From Hippophae tibetana (Eukaryota > Streptophyta > Magnoliopsida > Rosales > Elaeagnaceae), in assembly GCA_037013495.1 (NCBI GenBank), contig CM072805.1, positions 21,230,669 through 21,294,668 of the forward strand: a DNA stretch of 64,000 nucleotides, given 5' to 3'. The notes beneath the pieces were generated by a model. It made no database searches and was not told where the DNA came from. It worked only from the letters and a program-made list of their open reading frames with translations. Each line of letters starts with the position of its first letter. Position 1 is the stretch's first letter. Position numbers and translations under genes: made by a program. Of the stretch, positions 36,953 to 48,318 are shown piece by piece.

Positions 36953-39350
36953 TCAAACAAAATCAACATCTTCATAAATCTCTAGGTCATCATTGTATTC
37001 TAGTAAGAGGACATAGTCATTATTAATGGAAGAACGGAACCAATTTTGACTACATACTAATGTCTCTACCAGTTTAGGATTCAAAGAACTCCTAAATGGA
37101 TCAAGAATGCGCCCTCTTGTGCTAAAAGCTGATTCTGATGCAACAGTTGAAACTTGAATTGCTAACACATCACGTGCAATTAGAGAGATGATAGGAAACC
37201 TAAAAGAATTTGCCATCCACCATTTTAATATATCAAACTTATCCAACATGACATGTTCACATGGGGTGTTCAAATATTTCTCAACCTTGGTTTTCAACTC
37301 CAAACTATTTTTCTCCTCTAAGCGTTTAAGAAATTTCAACTTTCTTGCTTCCTCAGATGAAGGAATCCTTCCTATTATATCTTGTGATCGAGTCACATTA
37401 GATTGAAAATCCTTTCCATGCACTAACATATAGTGAGCTTTGAACAGATCCATAAAGATTCTGGTTCTCGATCGAAAGCCGGGCTTTGAATTGTTTTAGT
37501 ACACAAGACTCGTAACAAAAGGCTTATAGCCGAACTGAAACAGCAAGCGAATTAGAAAAGAATGGGAAAAATGGGATTCAATTGTCAACTAAAGTATTTT
37601 TGACTTTATCTCTCAATTTTTGAACAATTTCTAAATCATAAATCTCTTCAAATAAAAATTCCAAATACTCTAATTTGTACCTTGATCAAGTACAAATGCA
37701 ACATACAACATCTTATTAGTCTTATCTACATTTCCCTATTACTTCTCAAATTTTGTTTTCATGCTAGTAGCCATATTTTTCAACAACAAGTCATCGGAAC
37801 CACACCATGTAAGTATTTGAGATTGAATGTTATGCAGTTCTGTAAAATATAAATTTGATGTGGTACATAAAGATACACTGAATGCTAAAGTAGAGTCATA
37901 AAAAGTCTTCAAAAACTTGACAAAAACACTAGCATTCTTCCAATCATCTAATGTTGGCGGCCCAACATTTGATCGCTCCTCATGAAAATAAGAAATAAAG
38001 TTTGTTCCTTCCTCTTCTTCAAAACGATTAAATGTTTTTTGAAAATCTAAAGAAGATTTTAACATTAGATATGTGGAGTTTCATCTTGTAGGCACGTATA
38101 GCACGACACTTCCTTTGGACTCAATATTTTCCTTAATAGAACACATTTTAAACTTTTGTAATCTCAAAGGAGAGGATATAACATATCTCATAGTGCAACA
38201 AGTACTCATAATAGTACTATGAAGATCTTTAAGCCCTTCTCTTACAATCAAATCCAAAATGTGAGCACAAAATCGCACATGAAAGAACTTTCCTCATGAA
38301 AATAAGAAATAAAGTTTGTTCCTTCCTCTTCTTCAAGATGATCAAATGCTTTTTGAAAATCTAAAGAAGATTTTAACATTAGATATGTGGAGTTCCATCT
38401 TGTAGGCACGTCTAGCACGACACTTCCTTTGGACTCAATATTTTCCTTAATAGAACACATTTTAAACTTTTGTAATCTCAAAGGAGAGGATCTAACATAT
38501 CTCACAGCGTAACAAATTCTCATAACAGTACTATGAAGATCTTTAAGCCCTTATCTTACAATCAAATTCAAAATGTGAGCACAACACCGCACATGAAAGA
38601 ACTCTCCACTCATAACAAGTCCATCATTCCATTTTTTAGCTTCCTTTTCAAGTATGACACATCAATATCATTTGAGGAAGCATTATCAAGTGTTATGGTG
38701 AATACCTTACATATACCCCAATCACGCAAACTTTGTTCTATCACTCTCCTAATTGTATCACCTTTATGATTCTCAACTTGACAAAATTTTATAATTATCT
38801 TTTGTAATTTCCAATCTTTGCCAATATAATGAGTGGTTAAACAAATATAATTAATATTTTGAATTGAAGTCCAACAATCAATAGTAAGACAAACTCTTAG
38901 CTTTTCACTTATGAAAAAGTTCCTCAAACTTTTTTTCTCATCTAAATAAAGTTGAAACACATCTCTAGAAATTGTTTGATAAGATGGCACATGAAACTTA
39001 GGACAAATTTTAGCTATAAAATCTTTAAATCCCTCACCCTCAACAAACCTAAAATACAATTCATCAATAATAATCATTTTTGCCTAAGCAAATCTAGCAC
39101 GTTTTGCATCAAATGATACAGCAACTAATTTATGAGTTGTCGTGTCATCCTCTCTTTTTTGTGTTTGAAAACTAAACATCTTTTGTCCTTTATCTAATTC
39201 TTTAGGAATCTTCTTACATAAATTTTTGAAGTGATATATCATTGAAGTAGTTCCATTCCTTATGGGATGAGCAACATAACTTTTTTTACAATAATATGGT
39301 GGATTTTTCATTTCATTCGGATGAATTTTAGTTTCAATGTCTTCACTCAT
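36953..39350 (-). pseudogene. hAT transposase relic (BED finger to hATC dimerisation domain)
   Basis: On the minus strand, 39350-39084 encodes a BED-type region (PPYYCKKSYVAHPIRNGTTS then HFKNLC). 39077-38610 holds the catalytic N-part: FRFVEGEGFKDFIAKICPKF, LTIDCWTSIQNINYICLTTH and VFTITLDNASSND. 38523-37739 holds RWNSTYLMLKSSLDFQKAF and FLKTFYDSTLAFSVSLCTTS. 37453-36953 is the C-terminal hATC domain: ILKWWMANSFRFPIISLIAR, STVASESAFSTRGRILDPFR and LVCSQNWFRSS. A tandem duplication of 314 bp, not a multiple of three, plus stops between blocks rule out a functional protein. This is typical of RICESLEEPER/Ac-family transposases. Confidence 0.9.
37977..38604. repeat. 314-bp tandem duplication inside the hAT transposase relic
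   Basis: TCCTCATGAAAATAAGAAAT starts copies at 37977 and 38291. Both run to CATGAAAGAACTxTCC. In protein terms LRLQKFKMCSIKENIESKGS and RWNSTYLMLKSSLDFQK occur twice. The copies differ at a modest number of bases, so the duplication is not brand new. Confidence 0.92.
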
Positions 39351-39835
39351 AGTAGTAGTAAAGTCTATAAATTGACTTGGTCCAATAAACTCATGTAAAT
39401 CATCACATATATATAGAATATAGATTAGTACATATTCTTAATATATTAAAATATTACTTTTTGTACTTAATCAAAAATCATTTCAAAACTAAAATAATAT
39501 CAGTCACCAAAGTGTAACAAATAATATTTTAAGACTGATATTTCACATATATGCGAGAACATTTGAAGTTTAAATAATTAATAGATTATTGAAAGTTTAA
39601 AGAATTTATTTTTATTTTCAACTAAGCTTAATTATAAAGGAAACCTAAAGTGAAGGACATTTTGTGAATTTTTTTTAAATAACATTTACACGACTAACAC
39701 ACTGAAACAATCTAGGACATTACCTTAAATTTGAGGGCTTCACAAAATATTTGGTGCCACTATATTACAAAGCTGGTAATTTTGTACAATTGAATGCTAA
39801 TAAAAACTTTGTTTTTTATTAGTTATTAACTAGGT

Positions 39836-39973
39836 GGCTAGTTGTTGGTGGAAGCAACGTGTGGAACAATGGCTAGCTGCTGGTGAAAGCAACGAGAGGA
39901 ACAATGGCTAGCTGCTAGTGGAAGCAACACGAGGAATGATGGCTAGCTACTGGTGGAAGCGATGATGGACAAA
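39836..39973. repeat. 35-bp minisatellite, four copies
   Basis: GGCTAGCTGCTGGTGAAAGC-type units begin at 39836, 39871, 39906 and 39941, exactly 35 bp apart, with a few substitutions. It lies in the 5' untranslated part of the hAT element. Confidence 0.93.
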
Positions 39974-40726
39974 CCTAGAGCCTAGACTGCAAACACAGAG
40001 CGTAGAGGAAATGAGGAATTGCAATTTCTAGGGTTAGGGTTAACGACTTTATGCCTTAACTCGAAAACAAAATATATATATATATATATATATACCCCGG
40101 TTTATAATATTTTATAAAAAAATTATTTATTTAATAAAACCGATCCGGTCCGGTCCGACTAGTTTATAATATTTTATAATCGGACTAGACCATTTTAAAA
40201 TTGGTTTTACTTAATACGGATCAGACTGGACTGGGCCGGATTGGACCGTTTCATTTACAAAACTGTTCGATTCAGTCCTACAACTGAGTACAAGTTTTTA
40301 CCCTACACTTTTTCGTAATCAACCAGCTTGAAAAAAACACTTGGTTTGGATTTTAAACCATTTAGCTAGCGACTTCATTGGAAAACTAGTCTGTTTTATT
40401 GTCACCAGGTCGTTCTTCATCATATCTGCGACATTCACCGACTAGGTAACTTCTTCCTCTTTCACTTCTTATTGGCCATATTTTTAAATAAATAAAAAGG
40501 TATAACCCACTCGTCATTTACAAAAGACGTTATCTCAAGTTGTACCAAAAATGTTCTTTTTAGAATAAGTACACTCCGAGAAGGATCTCGAGACTCATTT
40601 CGCTTACCAATGAGCTCAGAACAAGTTAAGCAACCTATTGAAACTTTGGTAGGTCTTGAAGGAAGATAAACTACCAAGGAGAACATCCTTGACTTCCCTG
40701 CTTCCTTATCGTCTCCGTAGGTACCG

Positions 40727-43700
40727 GTGCCCATCATTCGCTTCCCTTTATCTATGGTAGTAAATGTACCACATCCCAAGAAGAAACATGACAATCAAGG
40801 TGAGCCTACTCATCGAACTAAGGACAAGCATCAGATAGAAAAGATGCCCAGTGTTCTGACTATTGATAACCTGATGGAAATTAGGCATAAATATGGTATC
40901 CTACCCCACGTAGATCTGATGCCAGTACCCTGAAATTTATGTGATATTGTTGATCCTCTGATGGGATGATGGGTGATGTACTTGGCTCCCTTCAAAATAG
41001 GAATTTGGTGCTCGTTCCCCAGAATGATGGCTCATGTCCTCAACACTTTTAACATTAACCTTGCCCAATTTAATCCCAAAGGATGGAAAACTCTCTTGTG
41101 TCTTTTGATAGTCGTTGGTGAATATAAGGTGGATCAGACATGTGACGAGATTAGATGTATGTACTACTTAAAAAGAAATGGCCTGGATAAAGGTAGGGCA
41201 TATATATATATCGTGTGTTATTGGGCACAAATTACACTTGAAACTCCCTAATAGCACCTTGCGTTGGAAGGATAAGTATTTTTACATTACTGGGGATGTT
41301 TGGGGCGACGGGGTCGACTTACCATTCTGTTATACCTAGAACCATCACTTCAACATGTCCCAATCTCGTGCAAGTGAGTTGATAAACAAGTTGGGTCCAA
41401 ATGGTAAGGAAAAATAAGGAAGATCTAGCTTCAGAATACTTCAAATGAGAGCTATTGGGAAATTTTAATTGTAGCCTATTTGAAAATATTCAGGGTTTGA
41501 AGGGACTATACAGACAAGTACGTAGGGCGTCCTTCTATAATAAGGTAAATACCATATATTGTAACTCAAATTGTGACTCATTGTTTTTTTACTTGTATTT
41601 GCAGGCATAGACTACTCGAATGTGAACCTTGAGGACCTAATTAATACCTCTGGTGTTCAGGAGTTGGAACTTACGTACCCTCGACCTACCCCCACCTCGT
41701 CATAGCTTACAAGGGATTGCGCTTCCTTATATGATGAGCTGATTGAGGTGCCCTCATCACCCATAAGGTCTAGCATTCTCAATTCATCCTCTCAACCCCA
41801 CAGAGTCAAGGCTTCTAAGAAGAGGAAAGTCAGTGAGGACTTAACTCCCCATATCGAGGCTATAGATCTGGACGACTTCGAGTTTGATGAGGTTGTTCTA
41901 AGGGACACTGTGGTTCTTGACACCCTGGTGATGTAGTTTAAAAAGAGTGTTTTTGGATGGCCTTAATTGAAAAGGGACCTCTACCATCACTTCGACATTG
42001 ATGTTAAATGCAACAAGGTCTGAGAAGCCCACAAGCTTGAAATGGGGTCTAATAGGGAGCTAATAGTTTATCGTCTACTCGAGGTGAATGTGCACATGTT
42101 TAGATTTGTACCTGTTTTCACACTTGTAATATTTTTGCTAACTTAATTATTTGTTTCAGGCCTTGTCATTGGCCAGAGAAGGCGAGTTTTCACTTAAGGC
42201 ATACAAGTGCAAAATACAAGTAAGTCACTTGCAAATAGCAAAGTACTAGAAGGCCATGAATGATAAGGATGCTCTTTTTACTAAGTACGAGACCAAAGTA
42301 CTAAAACTAGAGAACGACCTACTCGATAAGATTGAGAAGCTAAAAAAAGAAGACAGTTACTCTTTGAGTAGGTTTAGAAGGCAAGTAATTTTGAATAGGT
42401 AGCCAAAGAGGATGAAGAGACAGCGAGCTCACTAAAGGACCAAATGATCTTTTTTGTCTGACTTAGTGGAAATACTCAAAGTGGTTTGAAGATCCAAGCC
42501 AAAAAGTTGGACTTGGTTGTTCCCTACTTCACTCTCATACGAGAATTTTAGAGTAGCCAGATCAAATCTCCACCAACAAGCACCCCGTTTCCTTCACCTT
42601 GTGGTGATAAGGCAACGTAGAAAGTCTGGCATGAAGATGTGGTAAAAAAGGCCACTCTATATGTCCTACTCCTTGTTCTTGTAAGCCTCCCTAAAAGTAT
42701 CCTTTTTTTTCTGTGATATCACTATCAACACTTGAGCGATTGATAGGGTCTCCATCCTCTAAAGTCTTCATCAACACCTGGGTGATTGATAGGCTTTAAT
42801 CTTTAGGACACAAAAATGATGATTTTTGATGTAATAGAATGTATCTGTCATTTGAACACCCATAGTTTTTTGAAATGTATAATCACATGTTAGGACTATA
42901 TTCGAACTAATTATAAATGTATTGTATTCGTCACTTCATATTTTTCATCTAGTGATTCAATGCTCCAAATGAAATCCCCTGTGTTTCTATTTAATTACCT
43001 CCTACTTCATTTATCTTTGTCTTTTGAAATAGTTTTTTTGTATTTTCTTGAGAGTTTGAGGCTACCTCCTAGAAATTTAAATTCCGTTCTTGGATTCCAA
43101 GTTGTTTCAAACCCAAAACACTATAATTTGTAAACTTTTAAGGCTGATATATTTAGGTCGTAGGTCAGATAGACTACACCTAAGTTAACCTAGACGATCT
43201 GATTGAAACAAGGCCATGTTTTTTTTGTTTCCCGAACACCATCCCACAAGTGACTAAAAAATACCTTGCTTCCCTTACCATAATTGACGATGTGAATCAA
43301 TCACCTCCTGATGATACCTTTTCAAGGAAGAAAACCAAGAAATCTAGGGTTTTTTTATGCATCACCCCTGCACGTAAACGAAAAGACTAAAACTGAGCCA
43401 CACCAAATTGCTTTGTCTTCAAGAAAGGGCACTAAAATCGACCTTCCTAGTCCACCCTTGAGCGGAGGGATCCTTGAACCTACCCTTATGGTAGGTAGTG
43501 ATCCATTAACGAGCTCTATTCCTATCAAAGAATTGTCCCCATTAGGGGAAGACATTAGTCTGTTGCAAAGTATTTTACCAGTTAAACTCAAATGGGGTGA
43601 AAGTAGTGGACTGAGTAACCTTTTCAAAAGTATGATGTTTGACCCCAGTGCTCAAGATAATTTGTATCATCACTTTAGGGTACCCACAGATCTTCTACCA

Positions 43701-44100
43701 AGTATGTAGCTCGTAAGTAGGAGAAAGGAATAATCTAGTATCTAATGGCCAAACGTGTGCTTGATGTGAGTGACCTCTTGGGGACTTTGGTAATGTGTAA
43801 CTTATGAATTTCCTCCTTTTACTTGTTGTAGTCTATATATATTGCCATGGATTTAAAGCAGGAAGTGGAGACATGTCATGAAACCTCTGAATTTGTGGAC
43901 CAAGAACTGTGTAGCTTAAAGGATCACTCTGAATCCATGGAACAAGAATGAAAAGACACATGTACTGAGTTGATCCAGGCACCCAATCAATGAGATAAGT
44001 ACAAGTAGGAAAAGGATAAACTATGCAAACTAGCTGATTACTGGAAGTAGAGGGCTCTGGAGAAGAATACCCACAAGGATCCTGGGTTTAAAAGTATCGG
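40727..44100 (+). pseudogene. Gypsy-type transposon (Transposase_28-like) ORF relic of an LTR element
   Basis: 40727-40933 encodes a Lys/His-rich N terminus ending IRHKYGILPHVDLMPVP. 40973-41251 encodes FPRMMAHVLNTFNINLAQFN and PKGWKTLLCLLIVVGEYK, the core I associate with Pfam Transposase_28. DKYFYITGDVWGDGVD near 41270 corresponds to the WK.RFFFV block. Later pieces include SSILNSSSQPHRVKASKKRK (41748-41936), a Ser/Pro-rich region (43311-43709) and a coiled-coil-like tail around 43850-44060 (LKQEVETCHETSEFVDQELC). Frames are broken throughout. It follows a primer-site-like leader at 40361, so it is probably the internal region of a non-autonomous or Tat-related LTR element. Confidence 0.5.
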
Positions 44101-44244
44101 ATCACCTTCGTGCTAATAAATAAATACCACCTTATTTGTGAGATGTTTTAACTTTGTAATATTTTTTGTCTAAGTGTACCTTGAATTAAACAATAAAGCA
44201 ATATGTTAATGAATCATTTTCTTAAGCAAAGGGAAGGCCCCATT

Positions 44245-44740
44245 TTGGTGGACTCGATACTCTTTCCTAGGATGGGCAACACACCTCTTATCTTGCATAC
44301 CAAGTGGGGGTCCATTTGGCCACCTCATTCCATACTTAGGGATTATCGCGTTAATTTTTTGAGAGATAGGAGACATGTAAGGGTGAAATTGAATCCTATC
44401 CCCATATGCGATTCACAAAGAGAGGGTTCACTTTGGTGAACTTAAGATCATTTCATAGGATAGGCGATACGCCTCTTATCCCATATCCCAAGTAGATGGG
44501 TCTATTTGGCCACCTCACCCCATACTTGGGGGTTATCATATTAATCTTTCACGAGACAGGACACTTGTAAGGGTGAAATTTAATCCTACCTCCATATGCG
44601 CTTCCCAAAGAGAGAGGTTCACTTTGGTGAACTCAAGACCCTTTCTTAGGACAAGTGACACACCTCTTATCCCGCATCCCAATTAGGGTGGTCCATTTGG
44701 CCACCTCACTGTACTTGGATATTATCCCAATATTTGTTTG
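44245..44740 (+). repeat. Tandem repeat, about 188-191-bp unit, 2.6 copies
   Basis: TTGGTG-ACT begins units at about 44245, 44433 and 44624. Each contains ACACCTCTTATC-like, CATTTGGCCACCTCA and (in the two full copies) GTAAGGGTGAAATT. It lies just upstream of the LTR at 44749, a common place for tandem repeats in Tat/Ogre-type elements. Confidence 0.9.
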
Positions 44741-44748
44741 CGAGATAA

Positions 44749-45200
44749 TGTTGTTTGAACATCTGGACCAACCCAAAGACCGGACCTTATAAACTACCCA
44801 AGCCAAGTCTAACCCAAGACGGAAGATGAAGTACCCTAGACATCCCACCCATGAGAGAGACCGAGCCTAATGGTAGCTTAAGCCTGAGTAAGACCGAGCT
44901 TAATGACAGCACGAGCATGAGTAAATACCGAGCCCAATGACAACACGAGCTCGAGTATAGCACGAGCTCATAGGTAGCACGAGTAAAACTCCTAGATCTT
45001 TGACATATCGTACTTTAGGCTAATTATGCCTTCTTGACACATAGTTACATATACACATTGTATAGTTGACACTTGTATCGATAAATGTGCTATAAATAGA
45101 TGGACCACTCATAAGGATCCACACATTCAACCCTTTGCAATAACTTCTCTCTAATCTCTCTCTTTAAGATATTGAGTCTCAACAAATATAATACAACTAA
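44749..45200 (+). repeat. LTR-like sequence, plus orientation
   Basis: Begins TGTTTGAACATCTGGACC, contains a repeated GAGC/CACGAGC-rich block and a TATA box (TATAAATAGA at 45091-45100), then a CT-rich U5-like end (TCTCTCTAATCTCTCTCTTT). It does not match the LTR at 35700. No partner copy is seen in the window, so both limits are approximate. Confidence 0.5.
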
Positions 45201-45289
45201 ATGATCTAGAAACAAACTTTATCACCTATCATTATATTAATTATAAGTAGAGTTTTTATACATAATATTTCTTTAAATATTCCTCATTC

Positions 45290-47740
45290 TTGGTTAGCTC
45301 CTCCCTTATACCATTTCTTTCTATTCGACAAGACGCTCATGGAGTGATATCATATATTTGGTTAGGTTCTTCCCATATTGCAATGAACTTCCCATAGGTA
45401 GCTTCAACTTTATTCCCTAATTCTTTTTATAAGATCCAATCCCTTATACTAAAGTTCTTGTGTTTAATGGATTTATTGTATGACCTTTGAATTGTTCTTT
45501 TTTGGGATTCAATTTGTATAAGAGCATTTTCTCTTTTTTCTTCCACTAACAAGAGGTCACCTTTTCTGAGGTAGTTATTTTCTTCTTGTGTTACTTCGAC
45601 CAAAGAGTAGGTTCCCATACCTTCGATGGGATGATCGCTTCTATGCCATATATGAGAGAAAATGGTCTTCTCTTTATTTCCACCCTAGGGTCGTTATTGT
45701 AGCCCAATGAACGCCAGGTATCTCATCTACCCATTTGCATTTTGCTTATTCCAAGTGTTTTCATAATATATTGATAAGGATTTTGTTTGATGACTCTGCC
45801 TGACCGTTTGCCTGTGGTCTATAAAGGGTGGAATATGACAACTTGACACTCATTTCATCACAAAAGAGATCAATTTATGACTAGTGAATTAGTAGCCATT
45901 ATCTGTAACCAACTCCCAAGGCAAACCATACATACATATTATATTTTTCCAAATAAATTTTGCATGTCTATCTCTTATATTCTTTCCAATGGTTCAACTT
46001 CTAGCCACTTGGAAAAATAATCAGTTGCTTAGGAACTTTTATTGGCTTGGGTAAAGAGTAAGGGCTAACAATATCCAACCCCAATTTTTGGAATGGCTAT
46101 GAGCTGATAATGGACTTCAGGTCACTAGCAGGCTAGTGTGGGATATTAGCATGTCTTTGGCACATGTCACATTTTTTGACGTGGTCAATACAATCTTTGA
46201 AAGAAGTAAGTCAATAGTAGCCTTGCCTGATGATTCTTTGAGAAGGGTTTTTTCGAGTGAGACCCACATCATCCCCCATGTAATTTTCTCAAAACTATTT
46301 GTGCTTCTGGAGTAAGTAAGCACTTCAACCCTGGTCTGCCAGAATTCTTTCAATATAGTGCCCCTAAATAATGATGTAATTTCTTGATTTCATTATGATC
46401 TTGCGCTTTTCATTCTTGTTCTCAGGCAGAGTATCATGAATAAGTTATTCCAAGTATAGAGCTAGCCAAAAGGTATACGTTAAGGAATCTGCATGTGCAT
46501 TTCCCCATCGTGGTATTTGCTTGATCTCGAATGTTTCAAAAGTTACGCTTGCTTTTTTCACCTCTTACAAGTAAAGGTTCATCCTTTTTTCCTTGGCCTC
46601 AAACTCATCATTTGGCTTGGTTTACCACAAGCTAAGAGTCACTATATACTAACACCTTTTTGGCTCCTAAAGTTGTCAATTGGCATAAAGCTAGGAGCAA
46701 TTTCTCAATTTGAATAACATTATTGGTTGCGTGGAAAGTGATGTGGAAACATTGCTCTATTAAGCCTTCGGTGGGAATGAATGTCACTATTCCAATCTCT
46801 GATCCTTTTGAATTACTTTCCCTATCAACATATGCCTTCCACAAATCTAGATTTGGTACTACTGTCATCGACATAAGAACCATAGCTTCTAGCTCAAGTG
46901 TGGGCTCTTGAGTCAATTCAGCTATAAAATCGGCAAGAGCATGTCCCTTTATTGCTGACAAGGGCTTATAATGTATCTTGAACTCACTTAATTCAATAGC
47001 TATTTGATAAAGGTAACCAAATTGGTCTTGCTTTACTAGGAAATTCTTCAAGGGATGTGATGTAAGGACGACTATCTTATGTTCTCCAAAGTAGTGTCTA
47101 AGCTTGTGTGCCTATTCTTACAATAAGTGATGCCTTATCCAACAAAATGTATAGTTGTTGTGCTCCCGTTAGGGAGTGACTCACATAGTATACAGGGTGC
47201 TATCTTCCTTCCTTGTCGACCACCAGTACAACACTAGCGACATTTTTTATAAAAGCCATATATATATGTAGCACCTTCTTTACAATAGGATTAGCTAAAA
47301 GAGGAACCTTCCCCAAGTAGTCTTTGATGGACTGGAAAGCTCTCTCATAGTCTATATCACATACATATTCTTTGTTTTTCTATAACAATGGAAAAAATGA
47401 TAGGCACTTCTCCCTACACTTGGAAATGAAACTGCTAAGTGCGGTTATATGACCATTTAGCTGTTGGACCTTCTTAATAAAGCTTGGAGATCTAATGTTT
47501 ATCAGAGCCAAAATTTTGTCAGGATTAGCTTTTATTCCCCTTGACGATACTAAATAACCTAGGAACTAGCCCGAGGTTACTCCAAAGACATACTTATTTG
47601 GGTTGAGTCACATCTTGTAGCCTCTTATTATGGCAAAAACCTCCATCATATGTCCTTGGCCCATATTATTTTAACCATCATGTCATCCACATACACTTCC
47701 ATATTCTAGCTTAACTGATCCTTGAACATTCTATTGACCA
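45290..47740 (-). pseudogene. Ty3/gypsy (Tat-type) pol relic: RT C-part, RNase H, integrase
   Basis: On the minus strand, YVDDMMVK lies near 47680, then LNPNKYVFGVTSG and LVSSRGIKANPD near 47540, the RT palm end. 47051-46632 encodes Tat-type RNase H (GYLYQIAIELSEFKIHYKPL, GHALADFIAELTQEP, WKAYVDRESNSKGSEIGIVT, KKVLVYSDS). Integrase fragments follow: [12 protein letters not shown] near 46000 and a C-terminal block at 45618-45427 (RENALIQIESQKRTIQRSYN then KHKNFSIRDWIL). Numerous stops and frameshifts. Gag and the N-part of pol are absent. The RT side ends against the Athila relic near 47.8 kb. Confidence 0.85.
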
Positions 47741-47799
47741 TCCTTTGGTAGGTAGCCCCTTCATTCTTTAGACCAAAGGGTATCCTTAACAGCCTTTGA

Positions 47800-48318
47800 A
47801 CATTACATTTATTTATGTAAACATGCAAATAAAGAAATTAACACATATAAAAACAAAAAAAATAAATTAAAATAAACAATTAATGTGAAAATACAATACT
47901 AAATAAGAAAAATAAGGACACATTGTTTATGAAAAATAATATTTTAATTTTGCCTAATTTGTGCAAATTTTAAATTCTACCACCGTCAACCTAAAATCTA
48001 CATTGTCCTCGATGTAAAAAAATGAAAATTGTAAAAGAGAAGGGATAGAAAAGTTACCAAATTGCTTTATGTGTTAAATATTTTGATGGAAAATGATTTT
48101 TGCATCCAACATCATATTTGAATCAAACAAACAAGTACTCTAACACATTTTAACAAGCAATAATTTTATGTAATAAAATAAACAAAGTTATCATAAAAAG
48201 AAAACAAATTAATAAAAAAACTAAATTATGTAAAATAAATTATAATTACCTTTCAATGATGGGTTGCCTCTCATCCAGCATTTAGTTTAATATCTTAACA
48301 AGACACATCATTATGGTG
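47800..48318. other. Non-coding AT-rich junction between Tat and Athila relics
   Basis: About 0.5 kb without coding features. It is probably post-integrase sequence of the Athila element. No 3' LTR or polypurine tract could be recognised. Confidence 0.4.

Larger units (their letters stand above)
36488..40280 (-). mobile_element. hAT (Ac-like) DNA transposon with decayed transposase
   Basis: The left end TAAGGGTGTCCATGGTCAGG differs by only two bases from the terminus of the MITE at 57530. The right end is eroded (TTCAGTCCTA, expected ...CACCCCTA). Flanks are CAACTCAA (36480-36487) and CAACTGAG (40281-40288), 6 of 8 matching. Both subterminal zones carry CCGGACCG/CGGTCCGG-type repeats (about 36530-36620 and 40140-40260). 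The interior encodes a BED-to-hATC transposase relic on the minus strand. It is inserted in an LTR. Confidence 0.82.

Noticed and set aside
40020-40060. AGGGTTAGGGTT telomere-like motif
   Set aside because: Only two units; expected by chance in the leader of an AT-rich element.
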